From positions 2,790,001-2,854,000 of the forward strand of contig NZ_CP099997.1 of assembly GCF_024138145.1 (NCBI RefSeq): DNA of 64,000 nucleotides, in the 5' to 3' direction. Positions within the stretch are counted from its first letter, which is position 1; each line of letters opens with the position of its first letter. Made by a program: the position numbers and the translations under genes. Below the pieces are notes generated by a model that made no database searches, was not told the DNA's origin, and saw nothing but the letters and a program-made list of their open reading frames with translations. Positions 51,052-61,558 of the stretch are shown here, one piece after another. Origin of the DNA: Natronosalvus halobius. Its GTDB lineage: Archaea > Halobacteriota > Halobacteria > Halobacteriales > Natrialbaceae.

Positions 51052-51572
51052 AGCGATCGATATCGCCCGCGGCTCTCGCTGACCTCGCCGGCCCGAACGA
51101 GTTTCTCGAGAGCCTTTCGAACGTACCCCGAATCGACCCCTCGGTCACCCGCGTAGGCGATCACCTCGTCTTCGGTCGGCTCCTCGAGGCTCGCCAGCGC
51201 TTGCTCGACGACTTCCTTCTTGCTCCCGCTCCTGGACGGCTGTCGTGGGTCGCGTTCGCCCGCGGCGGCGACCTCCTCGGCATCGAGGCCCGACTCCTCG
51301 AGGTAGTCTTCGTCGCTGACGACGCCGTCTGCGACCTGGTTCTCGAGGTCGGCGAAGGAGTCGACGCGAGCGAAGGCCTCGCCCTGGCCCTGCCGGTTGG
51401 CGAGCATCGAGGCGCGCACCTCGCGAGCGTGGTCGGGGTCGTCGGTTTCGACGAACTTCTTCCGGCGCTCGTAGGGCTTGCGAGAGCCACAGCGGGGACA
51501 CTGTGTGGTCTCGGATCGCCCCTCGAGCAACCAGAGGTGGGAACACTCGCTGCACCCGACGACAGCGTACAT
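51048..51572 (-). CDS. DUF5817-like zinc-ribbon protein with winged-helix end
   Basis: A 174-residue protein. It starts MYAVVGCSECSHLWLLEGRSETTQCPRCGSRKPYERRKKF, a zinc ribbon with CxxC and CxxCG. Then come a helical charged region (DPDHAREVRASMLANRQG) and a C-terminal helix-turn-helix (EVIAYAGDRGVDSGYVRKALEKLVRAGEVSESRGRY). Both ends can bind nucleic acid. It resembles the haloarchaeal DUF5817 family (from memory). The start at 51572 excludes an arginine-rich upstream frame. Confidence 0.78.
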   Translation of the reverse strand: MYAVVGCSECSHLWLLEGRSETTQCPRCGSRKPYERRKKFVETDDPDHAREVRASMLANRQGQGEAFARVDSFADLENQVADGVVSDEDYLEESGLDAEEVAAAGERDPRQPSRSGSKKEVVEQALASLEEPTEDEVIAYAGDRGVDSGYVRKALEKLVRAGEVSESRGRYRSL

Positions 51573-51679
51573 GCGCTCTCGTCCGGGGCGAGTCCAGTTG
51601 AACGTTCGGAAACCGCGGCGAAAGTGAACGCGCCTGCCGCGGCACAAATCGTTACGGTGGTGGCCGTCCATTCGGATGC

Positions 51680-52018
51680 ATGGATCACGTATCGCTGTCC
51701 GACATCGAGACGACGGAAGCCGCCGATGGCGTCCGCCTCGCGATCATGGCCGGTACCGACTCGATGAACGTCCAGCACTTCGAAATCGAGCCTGGCGCGG
51801 CCGTCGAGGAGCACAGCCACCCTCACGAGCAGACGGGGTTCATCTACGAGGGCGAATTGACGTTCCTGACCGACGGCGAGGAGGTCGTCTGCGCGCCGGG
51901 CGACGCCTACGGCATCCCCGGAGACCAGGCCCACGCCGCCGAGAACCGCGGCGAAGAGACGGTTCGCGGCGTAGACATCTTCGACCCGCCGCGAGAGAAC
52001 CCGTCCTGGCAGGAGTAG
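51680..52018 (+). CDS. Cupin-domain protein
   Basis: A 112-residue single cupin: EPGAAVEEHSHPHEQTGFIYEGELTF contains the HxH...E metal motif, followed by DAYGIPGDQAHAAENRGEE with the second histidine. Small cupins of this sort bind Fe, Mn or Zn and may be dioxygenases, isomerases or ligand sensors. It is divergent from the zinc-ribbon gene. Confidence 0.87.
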   Translation: MDHVSLSDIETTEAADGVRLAIMAGTDSMNVQHFEIEPGAAVEEHSHPHEQTGFIYEGELTFLTDGEEVVCAPGDAYGIPGDQAHAAENRGEETVRGVDIFDPPRENPSWQE

Positions 52019-52126
52019 TGGGCCCAGCTGTCGCTCGAGTCGTGATTGAGCCGCTCTCGTTCCGCCATGCGGACGTCGCCTCCCTACCGGTGGAGAGCCC
52101 ATCGCCGTCGCGAGCGTCGACGATCG

Positions 52127-52684
52127 TCACTCGAGACTCGACAGCGACCCGGTCGCTTCCCGAGCGATGACGTTTCCGACGAACTCCTTCGTCCGGAAGA
52201 CGAGTTCGTCTACGTCCTGGTAGTCGTAGACCGTCGCGTCCCAGCGACGGGTGACCCCGCCGAGCATGGCGCTCCGGACGTCCGCCTCGTGAACAACCAG
52301 CGTTCGCTCCGCTCGTTCCGGGTCGTCCGACTGGTAGACGTCCTCGAGCACCGACCCAACCTCGATGCCGACTCCGAGATTCTCCCCGGAGAACGGGAGG
52401 ACGAAGACGACGGCGTTGCTCGCCCGGGCGAACGCGATGCTCTGGGTCGCCGCGTCGACCTCCTCGAGCGGGATTTCCGGGTCGACAGCCAGAAACGCGT
52501 TCACGCCGGACTCGGTCCGGAGCCGATCGCGAAGCGTGACGAGCAGGTCGAAGAGTTCGTCGTCGCCGTCACCGTCGCCGTCGGCTTCGGAACCGGAATC
52601 GATCGACTTGTACGGTCCCATTAGATAGACGAGAAAGCGTTCGCGGGGAACCGGATCGAGAGCGTCGCGGAGGCGATCGCGCAT
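52127..52684 (-). CDS. DUF7509-like protein (nucleoside deoxyribosyltransferase-like fold)
   Basis: A 185-residue protein: ERFLVYLMGPYKSID, then NAFLAVDPEIPLEEVDAATQSIAFARASNAVVFVLPFSGENLGVGIEVGSVLEDVYQS and RTLVVHEADVRSAML. The MGPYK, DxxxSIAFARASNAVVFV and GVGIEVG elements resemble nucleoside 2-deoxyribosyltransferase-like proteins with a Rossmann core; the haloarchaeal family is remembered as DUF7509. The acidic loop SGSEADGDGDGDDEL is an insertion. A TATTTAAATA box lies 24-33 bp upstream. Confidence 0.68.
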   Translation of the reverse strand: MRDRLRDALDPVPRERFLVYLMGPYKSIDSGSEADGDGDGDDELFDLLVTLRDRLRTESGVNAFLAVDPEIPLEEVDAATQSIAFARASNAVVFVLPFSGENLGVGIEVGSVLEDVYQSDDPERAERTLVVHEADVRSAMLGGVTRRWDATVYDYQDVDELVFRTKEFVGNVIAREATGSLSSLE

Positions 52685-52707
52685 CGAACCGACCGACGAA
52701 CGGACAC

Positions 52708-52717
52708 TATTTAAATA
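52708..52717. promoter_or_regulatory. TATA palindrome between divergent genes
   Basis: The perfect palindrome TATTTAAATA is centred 28 bp before the DUF7509-like start at 52684 (minus). Being symmetric, it could in principle serve the plus-strand regulator as well, whose ATG at 52782 is 65 bp away. Confidence 0.6.
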
Positions 52718-52781
52718 TGCGCGTTATCAGCATCTCTTGACTCGAGAACTGTTAAGACGGTGGCGAGACTACGTTCCGGTA

Positions 52782-53183
52782 ATGGCAGGCGCACCCCGCG
52801 GCGACGTCGGACATTCGGACGACGAGGGGCTCCTTCCCGAACACAGCGTCCTCCCGCTCGAGGCGTACCTCGACATGCAGCGAGCGATCGGGAACGAGCA
52901 CCGATTTCGCATCCTCAACACCCTCGTCGAGGACGGTGCCATGAGCGCGACCGAGCTCCGGGAGGCCCTCGACCTTCGCGGGAACACCTTGCACTACCAC
53001 CTCGACGAGCTGGTCGACGTGGGGCTGGTCGAGAACCGGAAGCGGAAGACGCCCGACAGCCGTGGCCTCCACTCCTATTACCGAGCGAGCGGGATGGGCG
53101 AGGCGATTCTCGAACACGGCATCCGCGAACTGCTTCGCCTGGAGTGGGAATCGCTCGAGACCTACGGCACCGCCGATTCCTGA
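52782..53183 (+). CDS. ArsR-type winged-helix regulator
   Basis: A 133-residue protein with a clear wHTH: YLDMQRAIGNEHRFRILNTLVEDGAMSATELREALDLRGNTLHYHLDELVDVGLVENRKRKTPDSRGLHSYYRASGMG. The helix LRGNTLHYHLDELV is the recognition helix of the ArsR/HTH_20 type. The start is the ATG at 52782 (MAGAPRGDVG); an upstream TTG would add unlikely residues. Confidence 0.83.
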   Translation: MAGAPRGDVGHSDDEGLLPEHSVLPLEAYLDMQRAIGNEHRFRILNTLVEDGAMSATELREALDLRGNTLHYHLDELVDVGLVENRKRKTPDSRGLHSYYRASGMGEAILEHGIRELLRLEWESLETYGTADS

Positions 53184-53485
53184 GCGCCGCACTCGAGACG
53201 TAGCAGCAATTCGCGTCGGTGAGAACGAGGAGTTTCGCTACGGGGACTCGCTGGGCCGTATCGAGAGCGAGTGGCTGTTCGAGCGATAGTCGCCGAGATT
53301 CTAACGTGATACTCGAGCCCGGTGAACGAAAAGTCGATAGATCGGAACGAGTCTCGCGTTCGAGAGGGTGTCTACGACAGTTTTCGATGTTCTGTCGGCT
53401 CTGCCGCCAGCGCTCGAGAACCGAGCTTGCGCGAGTTTCTCGATATCGTCAGATTCCGAAGGAATCTGACTGCTCGAAAAGCTCT
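53184..53485. other. Gap of 302 bp with two hairpins and an echo of the icd 3' end
   Basis: CAGATTCC GAA GGAATCTG (53450-53468) is a perfect 8-bp stem. 53371-53396 (TCTACGACAGTTTTCGATGT then TCT) resembles the icd end at 53485-53512, sharing TTTTCGATGTTCT. No gene is supported. Confidence 0.7.
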
Positions 53486-54748
<1,263 letters not shown>

Positions 54749-54808
54749 GATCGTTCGTAGGTGGTTTGCTCGGGGGTAAAAGACCTCCCATTTGGGCTGG
54801 CTGGCCCC

Positions 54809-55108
54809 TCACTTCTCGAGCGCGTTCGCGTCCTGCGGGTCGTCCGCGTTCGAATCGCCGGCCAGCACGACCAGCCCAAGGACGACGGTGACCGCCCCGA
54901 GGAGGGCAAGCGCGAGCGAGAGCCACAACGAGGAGAGCCACCCCTCCTGGAGGCCGAACCAGCGGACGGCGAGGATCGTAAACCCGAGGACGATACCGGC
55001 CGTTCCCTCCGGTTCGCCGAGCTCGTCGCTGGCGGTCCAGTCGATGCGATTGACGGCGACCGCGGTCATCGTCGCACAGAAGAGGACCAGAAACGCGACC
55101 GGGCTCAT
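54809..55108 (-). CDS. Small two- to three-helix membrane protein, hypothetical
   Basis: A 99-residue protein with an N-terminal helix (PVAFLVLFCATMTAVAV), a central helix (GTAGIVLGFTILAVRWFGLQ) and a C-terminal one (LWLSLALALLGAVTVVLGLVVLAG) before a polar tail. The start at 55108 (MSPVAFLVLFC) is preferred over 55204. No family motif is visible. Confidence 0.65.
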   Translation of the reverse strand: MSPVAFLVLFCATMTAVAVNRIDWTASDELGEPEGTAGIVLGFTILAVRWFGLQEGWLSSLWLSLALALLGAVTVVLGLVVLAGDSNADDPQDANALEK

Positions 55109-55229
55109 CGCCGGTCCGTACAAGCGGTGCCCTCCTAAGTGTGTGGGATTCTCTCGGGGCGGGAGTTCGTTCCAGTGGACCGCCGGCGGGATGGCAAGAA
55201 TCATTTGGGTTCCGAAACCGCCTCACAGT

Positions 55230-56141
55230 ATGTCCTCTCAGCTGCAGGTCATCGTCCACGGCGGCGCCGGAACCGCTCCCGAAGAGTCCGAACCCAGGCA
55301 GACCGTCCTCGAGACGGCCGCGAACGCGGGCGCCGAGAGCGAGACGCCGGTCGACGCCGTCGAGCACGCGATTCACGTCCTGGAGTCCTCGCCCCGGTTC
55401 AACGCGGGCGTCGGCGGTGCCATCCAGAGCGACGGTGTCGTCCGAACCGACGCGGGGGTCATGACCGACGACCGACGCGTGGGCGCGGCCTGTTCGATGC
55501 CTGGCGTCGAGCACGCCGTTAGCGTCGCTCGGCTGGTCATGGACGAGACGCCTCACGGGTTCGTCTCGGGCGAGCACGCGGTCGCGCTCGCGGAGGCCTA
55601 CGGGATCGAGACGGACGTGGACCTCCGCTCGGAACGCACTCGGGAGAAGTGGGCCGACCTCGAGGCGCCCGACGGCGGTCCGAAAGCTCAGCTCGAGTGG
55701 ATTCGAGACCAGTACGGGCAATCAGACCCCGACGGCCGGGACGACCTCAAGGATCACGACACCGTCGGTGCGGTCGCCTTCGACGGCGAACACGTCGCGG
55801 CGGCCACCTCCACGGGTGGGCGCTGGCTCGCCCTCGCCGGCCGCGTCGGCGACGTCCCGCAGGTGGGTTCGGGCTTTTACGCCTGCCCCGCCGCCGGCGT
55901 GAGCGCAACGGGTGCCGGCGAGGACATCGCCCGGGTCACCCTCTCGCGGCGGGTCGCCCGGCACGTCGAACGCGGCCTCGACGCGCAGGCGGCCACGGAC
56001 CTTGCCATCGAGGAGTTCGGCGAACTGACGGGCTCGAGCGCCGGCGTGATCGCCATCGACTCCCGCGGAGGGATCGGATCGGCGTACAACAGCGACGCGA
56101 TGCAGACGGCTCACGCCTCGAGTCGCTCGCTCCAGGAGTAG
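55230..56141 (+). CDS. Plant-type L-asparaginase / isoaspartyl peptidase (Ntn hydrolase)
   Basis: A 303-residue self-cleaving amidohydrolase. The N-terminal part has VIVHGGAGTAPEESEPRQ and FNAGVGGAIQSDGVVRTDAGVMTDDRRVGA. The nucleophile threonine lies in HDTVGAVAFDGEHVAAATSTGG after the usual long linker, so the precursor is expected to cleave between D and T. GAGEDIARVTLSRRVARHVERG completes the site. It probably releases aspartate from asparagine or isoaspartyl peptides. Confidence 0.9.
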   Translation: MSSQLQVIVHGGAGTAPEESEPRQTVLETAANAGAESETPVDAVEHAIHVLESSPRFNAGVGGAIQSDGVVRTDAGVMTDDRRVGAACSMPGVEHAVSVARLVMDETPHGFVSGEHAVALAEAYGIETDVDLRSERTREKWADLEAPDGGPKAQLEWIRDQYGQSDPDGRDDLKDHDTVGAVAFDGEHVAAATSTGGRWLALAGRVGDVPQVGSGFYACPAAGVSATGAGEDIARVTLSRRVARHVERGLDAQAATDLAIEEFGELTGSSAGVIAIDSRGGIGSAYNSDAMQTAHASSRSLQE

Positions 56142-56142
56142 G

Positions 56143-57420
56143 TTAGTCCAGCCGCGGCACGCCCGCTACCTCGAGCGCTGCCCGCCGCTCCGCAGTCGTC
56201 AATCGATACGGCTCGAGTTCGTCCTCGAGGTCGCCGAGGGCCGCCCGGCGGCGCTGGTGGTCGGCCAGGAACGCCGAAATTCGGTCGGCGGCGAGTTCCT
56301 TGAGTTCGCCGCTGAGGAGGCGCCCGTCGCGGTAGTCCGCCGCGACCGTCGTGAGGCGGTCGTCGTCCGGTTCGAACCCGTAGCGCAGGTACTGGAAGGC
56401 CACGTCGACCGTGGGATCGCCGCCGTGTTCGCGATGGGCCGCGAGACTCGATTGGCCGCCGCTGTAGGCGTGTTCGCGGATCGTCTCGGCGACGCTCTCT
56501 GGACTATCGGTCAGCTCGATCGACGGTGCCGCGTCCGAGGAACTCATCTTTCCGGGCCCCTCGAGACCGGGGAGGAATCGACCGAGCAGGGCGCCCGGTT
56601 TCTCGACCGGCAGCGCCTCTCTGGCGGCGACGTCCCGGCAGACGCGAACGTGGGGATCCTGGTCGACGGCGACGGGAACGAGCGTCGGTTGGCGGCCCGA
56701 GACGAGTTGCGGGAGCAGGAGGTGGGTCGCCTGGACGGCCGGGTAGAACTGCAGGCCAACGGAGTCTTGCTCGCCGTAGACGGCCTTGACGGTCGCCGGG
56801 GTGAGGTGCTTCGCCAGGTGGACGGCAACCGGGAAGATCACGTCGGCGTCGGCCGTGTCGATCACGATTCGAGTCCGCTCGGGGTCGAAGCCCACCGCCA
56901 GCAGGTCGCGCAGGTTCTCGCGCGTGGCCTCGCCGATGGACGCGAAGGACTGGTTCTTCGCGAGGAACTTCTCGTCGTCAGAGACCGGCAGGTACACCGT
57001 GGCGCCGGTCTCGCGCTGAATCGTCCGCGCGAGGTAAAAGGGGAGGACGTGACCCAGATGCATCGGACCGGACGGACCGCGACCGGTGACGATGGCGTGT
57101 GGCTCGCCCGCCTGGGCGGCCTCGAGGAAGGCGTCGACGTCGCGACCGGCGTAGAACGTCTCTCGCCGGATCGTCGGGTGATCGGGAAAGCGCTCCCGCT
57201 GCGCGTCGGTGAGGCGGTCGGCGCCGAATTGCTCGAGCAGGCGGTCGTAGTCGACCTCGCCGCGGACGGCGTAGGGGGTGACGATGGCGTCGTCGGCTCC
57301 GGATTCGCTTGTCGCATCGGTGTCGACGCGGTCGTCGTCGCGGTCGGTCGGCGTCTTATTGTCCGGTGTCTGATTGTCCGATGTCGATTCGTCGGTGGGT
57401 GTCGATGGTGTCGGTGTCAT
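56143..57420 (-). CDS. trpS: Tryptophan-tRNA ligase
   Basis: Class Ic synthetase, 425 residues. The HIGH-type motif is GPSGPMHLGHVLPFYLAR and the KMSKS loop is GKMSSSDAAPSIEL. Tryptophan-binding and family elements include VSDDEKFLAKNQS, LVPVAVDQDPHVRVCRDVA and the C-terminal HAYSGGQSSLAAHREHGGDP. A TyrRS would differ at the GGQ region. The N-terminal 30 residues are a polar, Thr/Asp-rich extension. The start at 57420 (MTPTPSTPTDE) avoids a longer unlikely frame. Confidence 0.87.
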   Translation of the reverse strand: MTPTPSTPTDESTSDNQTPDNKTPTDRDDDRVDTDATSESGADDAIVTPYAVRGEVDYDRLLEQFGADRLTDAQRERFPDHPTIRRETFYAGRDVDAFLEAAQAGEPHAIVTGRGPSGPMHLGHVLPFYLARTIQRETGATVYLPVSDDEKFLAKNQSFASIGEATRENLRDLLAVGFDPERTRIVIDTADADVIFPVAVHLAKHLTPATVKAVYGEQDSVGLQFYPAVQATHLLLPQLVSGRQPTLVPVAVDQDPHVRVCRDVAAREALPVEKPGALLGRFLPGLEGPGKMSSSDAAPSIELTDSPESVAETIREHAYSGGQSSLAAHREHGGDPTVDVAFQYLRYGFEPDDDRLTTVAADYRDGRLLSGELKELAADRISAFLADHQRRRAALGDLEDELEPYRLTTAERRAALEVAGVPRLD

Positions 57421-57752
57421 CTCGGTACTGAAACTGAATTGCAGTGCTATCGAAAACGAAACCACGGCGGCCGGAAGCCGCCAAAAGCGAGGAGCGAAGG
57501 GAGCGCCATCGACGGTCGTGCCCGGGGAGTCCGGGTCAATCGACGCGACTAACGACGACACTGTCCGCTCTCGAGAACCGCACGCGCCACCGCCACTCGA
57601 GAGCGAACGCCATACTCACTCTCCGGACGAACCGACAAAGAGCGTTTCGGTGGTCTGGTAGCCGGCGGTGAAATCTGAACGGGCCAACAGGGTTTTGACT
57701 GTCGCCGAGTGATGAACGTACAATCTAGTTATACCACGGGCGACAGACCAGT
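57421..57752. other. Gap of 332 bp before the histidine kinase
   Basis: Only an ATG-less promoter stretch is supported: CTAGTTATACC at 57725-57735 is about 23 bp upstream of the ATG at 57753. Open frames across the gap show no protein pattern. Confidence 0.5.
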
Positions 57753-59606
57753 ATGGAACGAACGCGATCCCACATCGACGTCACCCTCGTGAGTCCGAAC
57801 GGCTCGCTCGAGGCGCTCGCGAAAACGCTGCGACGAGACTGTTCCACCATCGACGTGACCGTCGTCGACCGGCCCGAGGACCTCGCGGGCACGGACGTGG
57901 ACCTGGATGCGGACACGAACACGAACGCGGACAGGGAGCCAGCCGACTGCATCGTCGTCTGTCACGCCAACGACGTCGACGGCGTCGCCCAACTCGAGGC
58001 GGTACTCGACTGCGTTGGTGGGTCAACCCCAGTTGTCGTCTACTCGCTCGTCCACGAACTCGAGCCCGTCACCGCGTCGATCACCGCCGGTGCCGCCGAC
58101 GTCATCTGTCCCGGCGCCGATAGCCCATCCCTGCTCGAGCGACGACTTCGCGCTGCGGCAGGCGACGGACCGCCGCCGCAATCGCCCGCCCGCCGACTCG
58201 AGTCCTTGCTCGAGTACCTCCCCCACCAGGTCTTTCTCAAGGACGACCACCACCGAATCGTCGACGCGAGTCGCGTCGCTGCCGACGAGTACGGACTCAC
58301 GCGCGAACAGATGATTGGTCTGACCGACTTCGAACTCCTCCAGCCCGAGGTTGCCGAGGAGCTCTTCGCCGAGGAGCGCCGGATCATGGAAACCGGCGAG
58401 CCGATCATCAACAAGATCGAACACTACGTCGATCGACAGGGGCGCGACCGCTGGGTGAGCACGAGCAAGGCCGCCAGGTACGACGGCGGCGTGGCCATCG
58501 GCGTCCTGGGGAGCACTCGGGACGTCACCGAACAACAGCGACAGGAACAGTTGCTCGACGTCCTTCACGAGGCGAGTCGCGACCTCGTCTCGGCCTCGAA
58601 CCGCGCCGACGTCGCCCACGTCGCCGTCGCCATCGCCGAGGACATCCCCGATTTGCCGCGAATCTGTATCGCGCTCCTCGAGGACGGTCACCTCGAGCCG
58701 GCCTGTGACGACCGGGCGGTCTTCGACCGCTTCGGCGACGCGTTCGATCGATCCCTGCTCGAGGACAGGGCGCAGTACCTCGACGCCAGCGGGATCGAAA
58801 CCACCCTCGCGGACGGCGCCGTCGTCGCGGTACTCCCGCTCGGTTCTCACGGCGTGCTGGCCTTCGAGACGACCAGCGGGACGCTCGAGCCGTTCAGCGT
58901 CGACCTCGCTCAGATTCTCGCAGCAAACGTCGAGGTCGCGCTCGATCGAGCCGAACGCGAGGCCCGACTGCAGTCCCAGAACGAACGACTCGAGCAGTTC
59001 GCCAGCATCGTCAGCCACGACCTCCGGAACCCGATGAGCACCGCGCGAGGCTACCTCGAGGCCTATCGCGACAGCGGCGACCCCGCTCACGCCGACGAGA
59101 TCGAACACGCTCTCGACCGAATGGAACGGCTCACGGACGAGATGCTCGAACTCGCTCGTCACGGACGGATCGTCGCCTCGGTCGAACCGGTCGAACTCGC
59201 CGTCGTCGTGGATCGAGCCTGGCGAAACGTGCCGACCGAGGACGCCGTCCTCGAGCACGATCTCGAGGGCGTGACGTACGGTGATTCGGAGCGCGTCCAG
59301 GAAGCCCTCGAGAATCTGTTTCGAAATTCCGTGGAACACGGTCTCGAGCGAACGGCAGGAGGAGGTCGAATCAGGGTCGAGCGACTCCCCCGGGGCTTCG
59401 CCGTCGAGGACGACGGGCCAGGGATTCCCGACAGCCGAAAGGACGAGGCGTTCGACCTCGGATACACCGGATCGGTCGACGGCACCGGATACGGTCTCTA
59501 CATCGTCGAACAGATCGTCACCGGCCACGACTGGTCGATCCGGGTTACCGACGGCGAGGACGGCGGCGCCCGGTTCGAAATCACGGGACTCGAGTTCGAC
59601 TCGTAG
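57753..59606 (+). CDS. PAS/GAF sensor histidine kinase
   Basis: A 617-residue soluble kinase. Domains in order: a receiver-like fold at 1-135 in which the phospho-acceptor strand reads ADCIVVCHANDVDG with no Asp at the acceptor site; a PAS domain (about 150-270, LLEYLPHQVFLKDDHHRIVDAS to IGVLGSTRDVTEQQ); a GAF-like domain (275-405); and a HisKA domain with FASIVSHDLRNPMSTARGYLE, then HATPase with ENLFRNSVEHG, VEDDGPGIP and GTGYGLYIVEQIV. No membrane helix is seen, so it should sense an internal cue such as redox, oxygen or light. No response regulator is adjacent. Confidence 0.88.
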   Translation: MERTRSHIDVTLVSPNGSLEALAKTLRRDCSTIDVTVVDRPEDLAGTDVDLDADTNTNADREPADCIVVCHANDVDGVAQLEAVLDCVGGSTPVVVYSLVHELEPVTASITAGAADVICPGADSPSLLERRLRAAAGDGPPPQSPARRLESLLEYLPHQVFLKDDHHRIVDASRVAADEYGLTREQMIGLTDFELLQPEVAEELFAEERRIMETGEPIINKIEHYVDRQGRDRWVSTSKAARYDGGVAIGVLGSTRDVTEQQRQEQLLDVLHEASRDLVSASNRADVAHVAVAIAEDIPDLPRICIALLEDGHLEPACDDRAVFDRFGDAFDRSLLEDRAQYLDASGIETTLADGAVVAVLPLGSHGVLAFETTSGTLEPFSVDLAQILAANVEVALDRAEREARLQSQNERLEQFASIVSHDLRNPMSTARGYLEAYRDSGDPAHADEIEHALDRMERLTDEMLELARHGRIVASVEPVELAVVVDRAWRNVPTEDAVLEHDLEGVTYGDSERVQEALENLFRNSVEHGLERTAGGGRIRVERLPRGFAVEDDGPGIPDSRKDEAFDLGYTGSVDGTGYGLYIVEQIVTGHDWSIRVTDGEDGGARFEITGLEFDS

Positions 59607-59646
59607 CGGTGCCGGCCACTGTCGCTGCCTCTCGAACCTGTCGTTC

Positions 59647-60057
59647 TCACCCGAGCCTCGAGAGTACGCGTTCGAGTAGTGACTTCGTCTCCGTTACCGC
59701 CTTCGTCTCCGTTTCAGACTCCTGGACTGCTCGCTCGCTGCCCGCTTCCCGCTCCTCGAGTACCCGCTCGTAGTGGTCGATCACGACCTGGTTCCGCCGT
59801 CGTTCGGCGCGCACCAGGCGCTCGAGAACTGCGACCTGCTGTCGGAGGGTGCGCTCGTCGAGTTCCTCCCGGTCGGTGGCCTGATCGGCCGACGCGTCGC
59901 CGTCGATACACTGGCGCATGTACGCCGCGTCGATGTCGACGCTGACTTCGCTTTCAGTTTCAGTTTCAGTTCTAGTTCTGGTCTCGGTCCCTCTCGCCGG
60001 CTCCTCGTCACCTGCTTTCGACCCGTCCGCTTCGAGCTCACGGAACGTGACAGCCAT
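59647..60057 (-). CDS. Coiled-coil hypothetical protein
   Basis: A 136-residue protein: a disordered Thr/Glu-rich part (GTETRTRTETETESEVSV) followed by a helical region (EELDERTLRQQVAVLERLVRAERRRNQVVIDHYERVLEERE) of coiled-coil type and a second acidic Thr-rich part. The start at 60057 (MAVTFRELEA) is preferred over 60087. No family is recognised. Confidence 0.62.
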   Translation of the reverse strand: MAVTFRELEADGSKAGDEEPARGTETRTRTETETESEVSVDIDAAYMRQCIDGDASADQATDREELDERTLRQQVAVLERLVRAERRRNQVVIDHYERVLEEREAGSERAVQESETETKAVTETKSLLERVLSRLG

Positions 60058-60222
60058 TGGGTCTCCTGCTACCACACACCCCGCCAAAAAGGTCAGTCAG
60101 TCGCCCGTCAGACGCGTCCGACGAGTGGCGGTCGCTCGGCCTCCGGTAGCGCATCGACCCCGATCGATACGCGAGAGGAAACGGTCGGTGGGGATATCCG
60201 AGCCCGGACGAAATTCGTCCAT

Positions 60223-60915
60223 TCACCCCCTCGAGGCCAGGAGCCGAATCACGAGCTGGAGCACGTGGACGAAGACCCCGGCCACGGCGATGTAGACGCC
60301 GATGGTCTGGAGGGCGACCGAGGCGTTGCGTTTGTCCCGAACCTGCCAGATCTCGTAGCCGAGACGGAGCAGGAAGCCGAGGAAGATCAGGACGAAGCCG
60401 GCCAGCAAGACGGGTTCGACGAACGTCCCGATCAGGATGGCCACCACGCCGCCGATGAAGGCGTACGTGGCGAAGCGACCCCAGGACTCGAACGTCTTCG
60501 AGCGGGCGTAGACGTAGGTGGCGATCACGGCGGTCACGACGGCGACGACGACTGCCGTGACGGCGAGGATCTGCGGTTGCTGGGCGCGCGGGACGAACCC
60601 GAGCACGCCAGCGCCGAAGACCCCGAAAGCGAACTGGAGGATCACCATACCGACGAAGGCGATGCCGAGGTTCCCTCCCGTGACGCCGCGCTCGGCAACG
60701 ATCTCGCCGCCCGTGATCGCAGCCCCGTAGACGAGGACGCCGACGATGGGGAACTGGAAGAGGTACGCGTTGGCCTCCTGGAGCGGAGTGAGGACGACGG
60801 CGTACATCAGCGCGACGTTGATCGCCATCAGAATCGAGGCTCCACCGATGACCTGCAGTTCTCTGCTCGAGAAGCCGGTTCCGGTGTCGGTTTCGTACGA
60901 CGAATCGACGCTCAT
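60223..60915 (-). CDS. Bax inhibitor-1/YccA-family membrane protein
   Basis: A 230-residue protein with seven membrane helices. The family pattern is visible: LFQFPIVGVLVYGAAITG, LGIAFVGMVILQFAFGVF, SKTFESWGRFATYAFIGG and a final segment GVYIAVAGVFVHVLQLVIRLLA after a loop with VRDKRNASVALQ. YccA-type proteins modulate membrane proteases or leak calcium. The start at 60915 (MSVDSSYETDT) excludes a longer shadow frame to 61209. Confidence 0.83.
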   Translation of the reverse strand: MSVDSSYETDTGTGFSSRELQVIGGASILMAINVALMYAVVLTPLQEANAYLFQFPIVGVLVYGAAITGGEIVAERGVTGGNLGIAFVGMVILQFAFGVFGAGVLGFVPRAQQPQILAVTAVVVAVVTAVIATYVYARSKTFESWGRFATYAFIGGVVAILIGTFVEPVLLAGFVLIFLGFLLRLGYEIWQVRDKRNASVALQTIGVYIAVAGVFVHVLQLVIRLLASRG

Positions 60916-61024
60916 GGATGCGCCTACGTCGTCTGCACGGAAAACGTTGCGTCCGGAACCTCGAGCGGTGCGCGAGGCTCGTGGATTCCCCGTCGGCGGT
61001 TCCGATCGCCGAACGTCAACGACG

Positions 61025-61456
61025 TCAGTCCTGGACGGCCCAGCGGTCGGAGTAGGCTGTCCCGCACGTACACTGGGCGTAAGCGTGGACGACGTCGCCC
61101 TCGGCGTAGATGCCGCCGACCTCCTCGTTCTGTTCCTCGGCGAACGCGAAGACGAACTGGGCCTCGTGGTCGCCCTCCTCGCCCTCGGGTTCGTCCGGGC
61201 AGGTGCCACCGGCTAAGTCGTCGTCGATGATACCTTCGTGTTCCATCGCCAGCCTGGCGAACTCCATCGCCCCGGTGCCGGTCGCCGCTTTGAACGCGTT
61301 TCGGCCGCGTTCGCCGTCGATGACGATCAGGACGCCGCCGTCGACGGGGTCGCCGTACTCGGCGAGTCGGTCGTCGGAGACGTAGGAGTCGGCGAGAAAG
61401 AGCACCACGTCCTCCGGTCGTTCGCCGGCGAGAAACGCCTCACGTGCCTCGGTCAT
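61025..61456 (-). CDS. DUF5807-like haloarchaeal protein
   Basis: A 143-residue acidic soluble protein: REAFLAGERPEDVVLFLADSYVSDDRLAEYGDPVDGGVLIVIDGERGRNAFKAATGTGAMEFARLAMEHEG fits a haloarchaeal family (DUF5807, from memory). The C-terminal half has CPDEPEGEEGDHEAQFVFAFAEEQNEEVGGIYAEGDVVHAYAQCTCG, with four cysteines and histidines that may bind a metal. Confidence 0.75.
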   Translation of the reverse strand: MTEAREAFLAGERPEDVVLFLADSYVSDDRLAEYGDPVDGGVLIVIDGERGRNAFKAATGTGAMEFARLAMEHEGIIDDDLAGGTCPDEPEGEEGDHEAQFVFAFAEEQNEEVGGIYAEGDVVHAYAQCTCGTAYSDRWAVQD

Positions 61457-61558
61457 ATCACGTTCGAGGAGGTCACGGGTGAAAAATGGCGCGCACTCGA
61501 GCGAGGGTCGGTGAACTCGAGTCGAGTGCAGTAAAAACGAAAACCGGTCGTTCGTCGA

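Noticed and set aside
57374-57661. 95-codon plus-strand frame upstream of the histidine kinase
   Set aside because: No domain pattern, unusual composition, and it overlaps the trpS start on the other strand.
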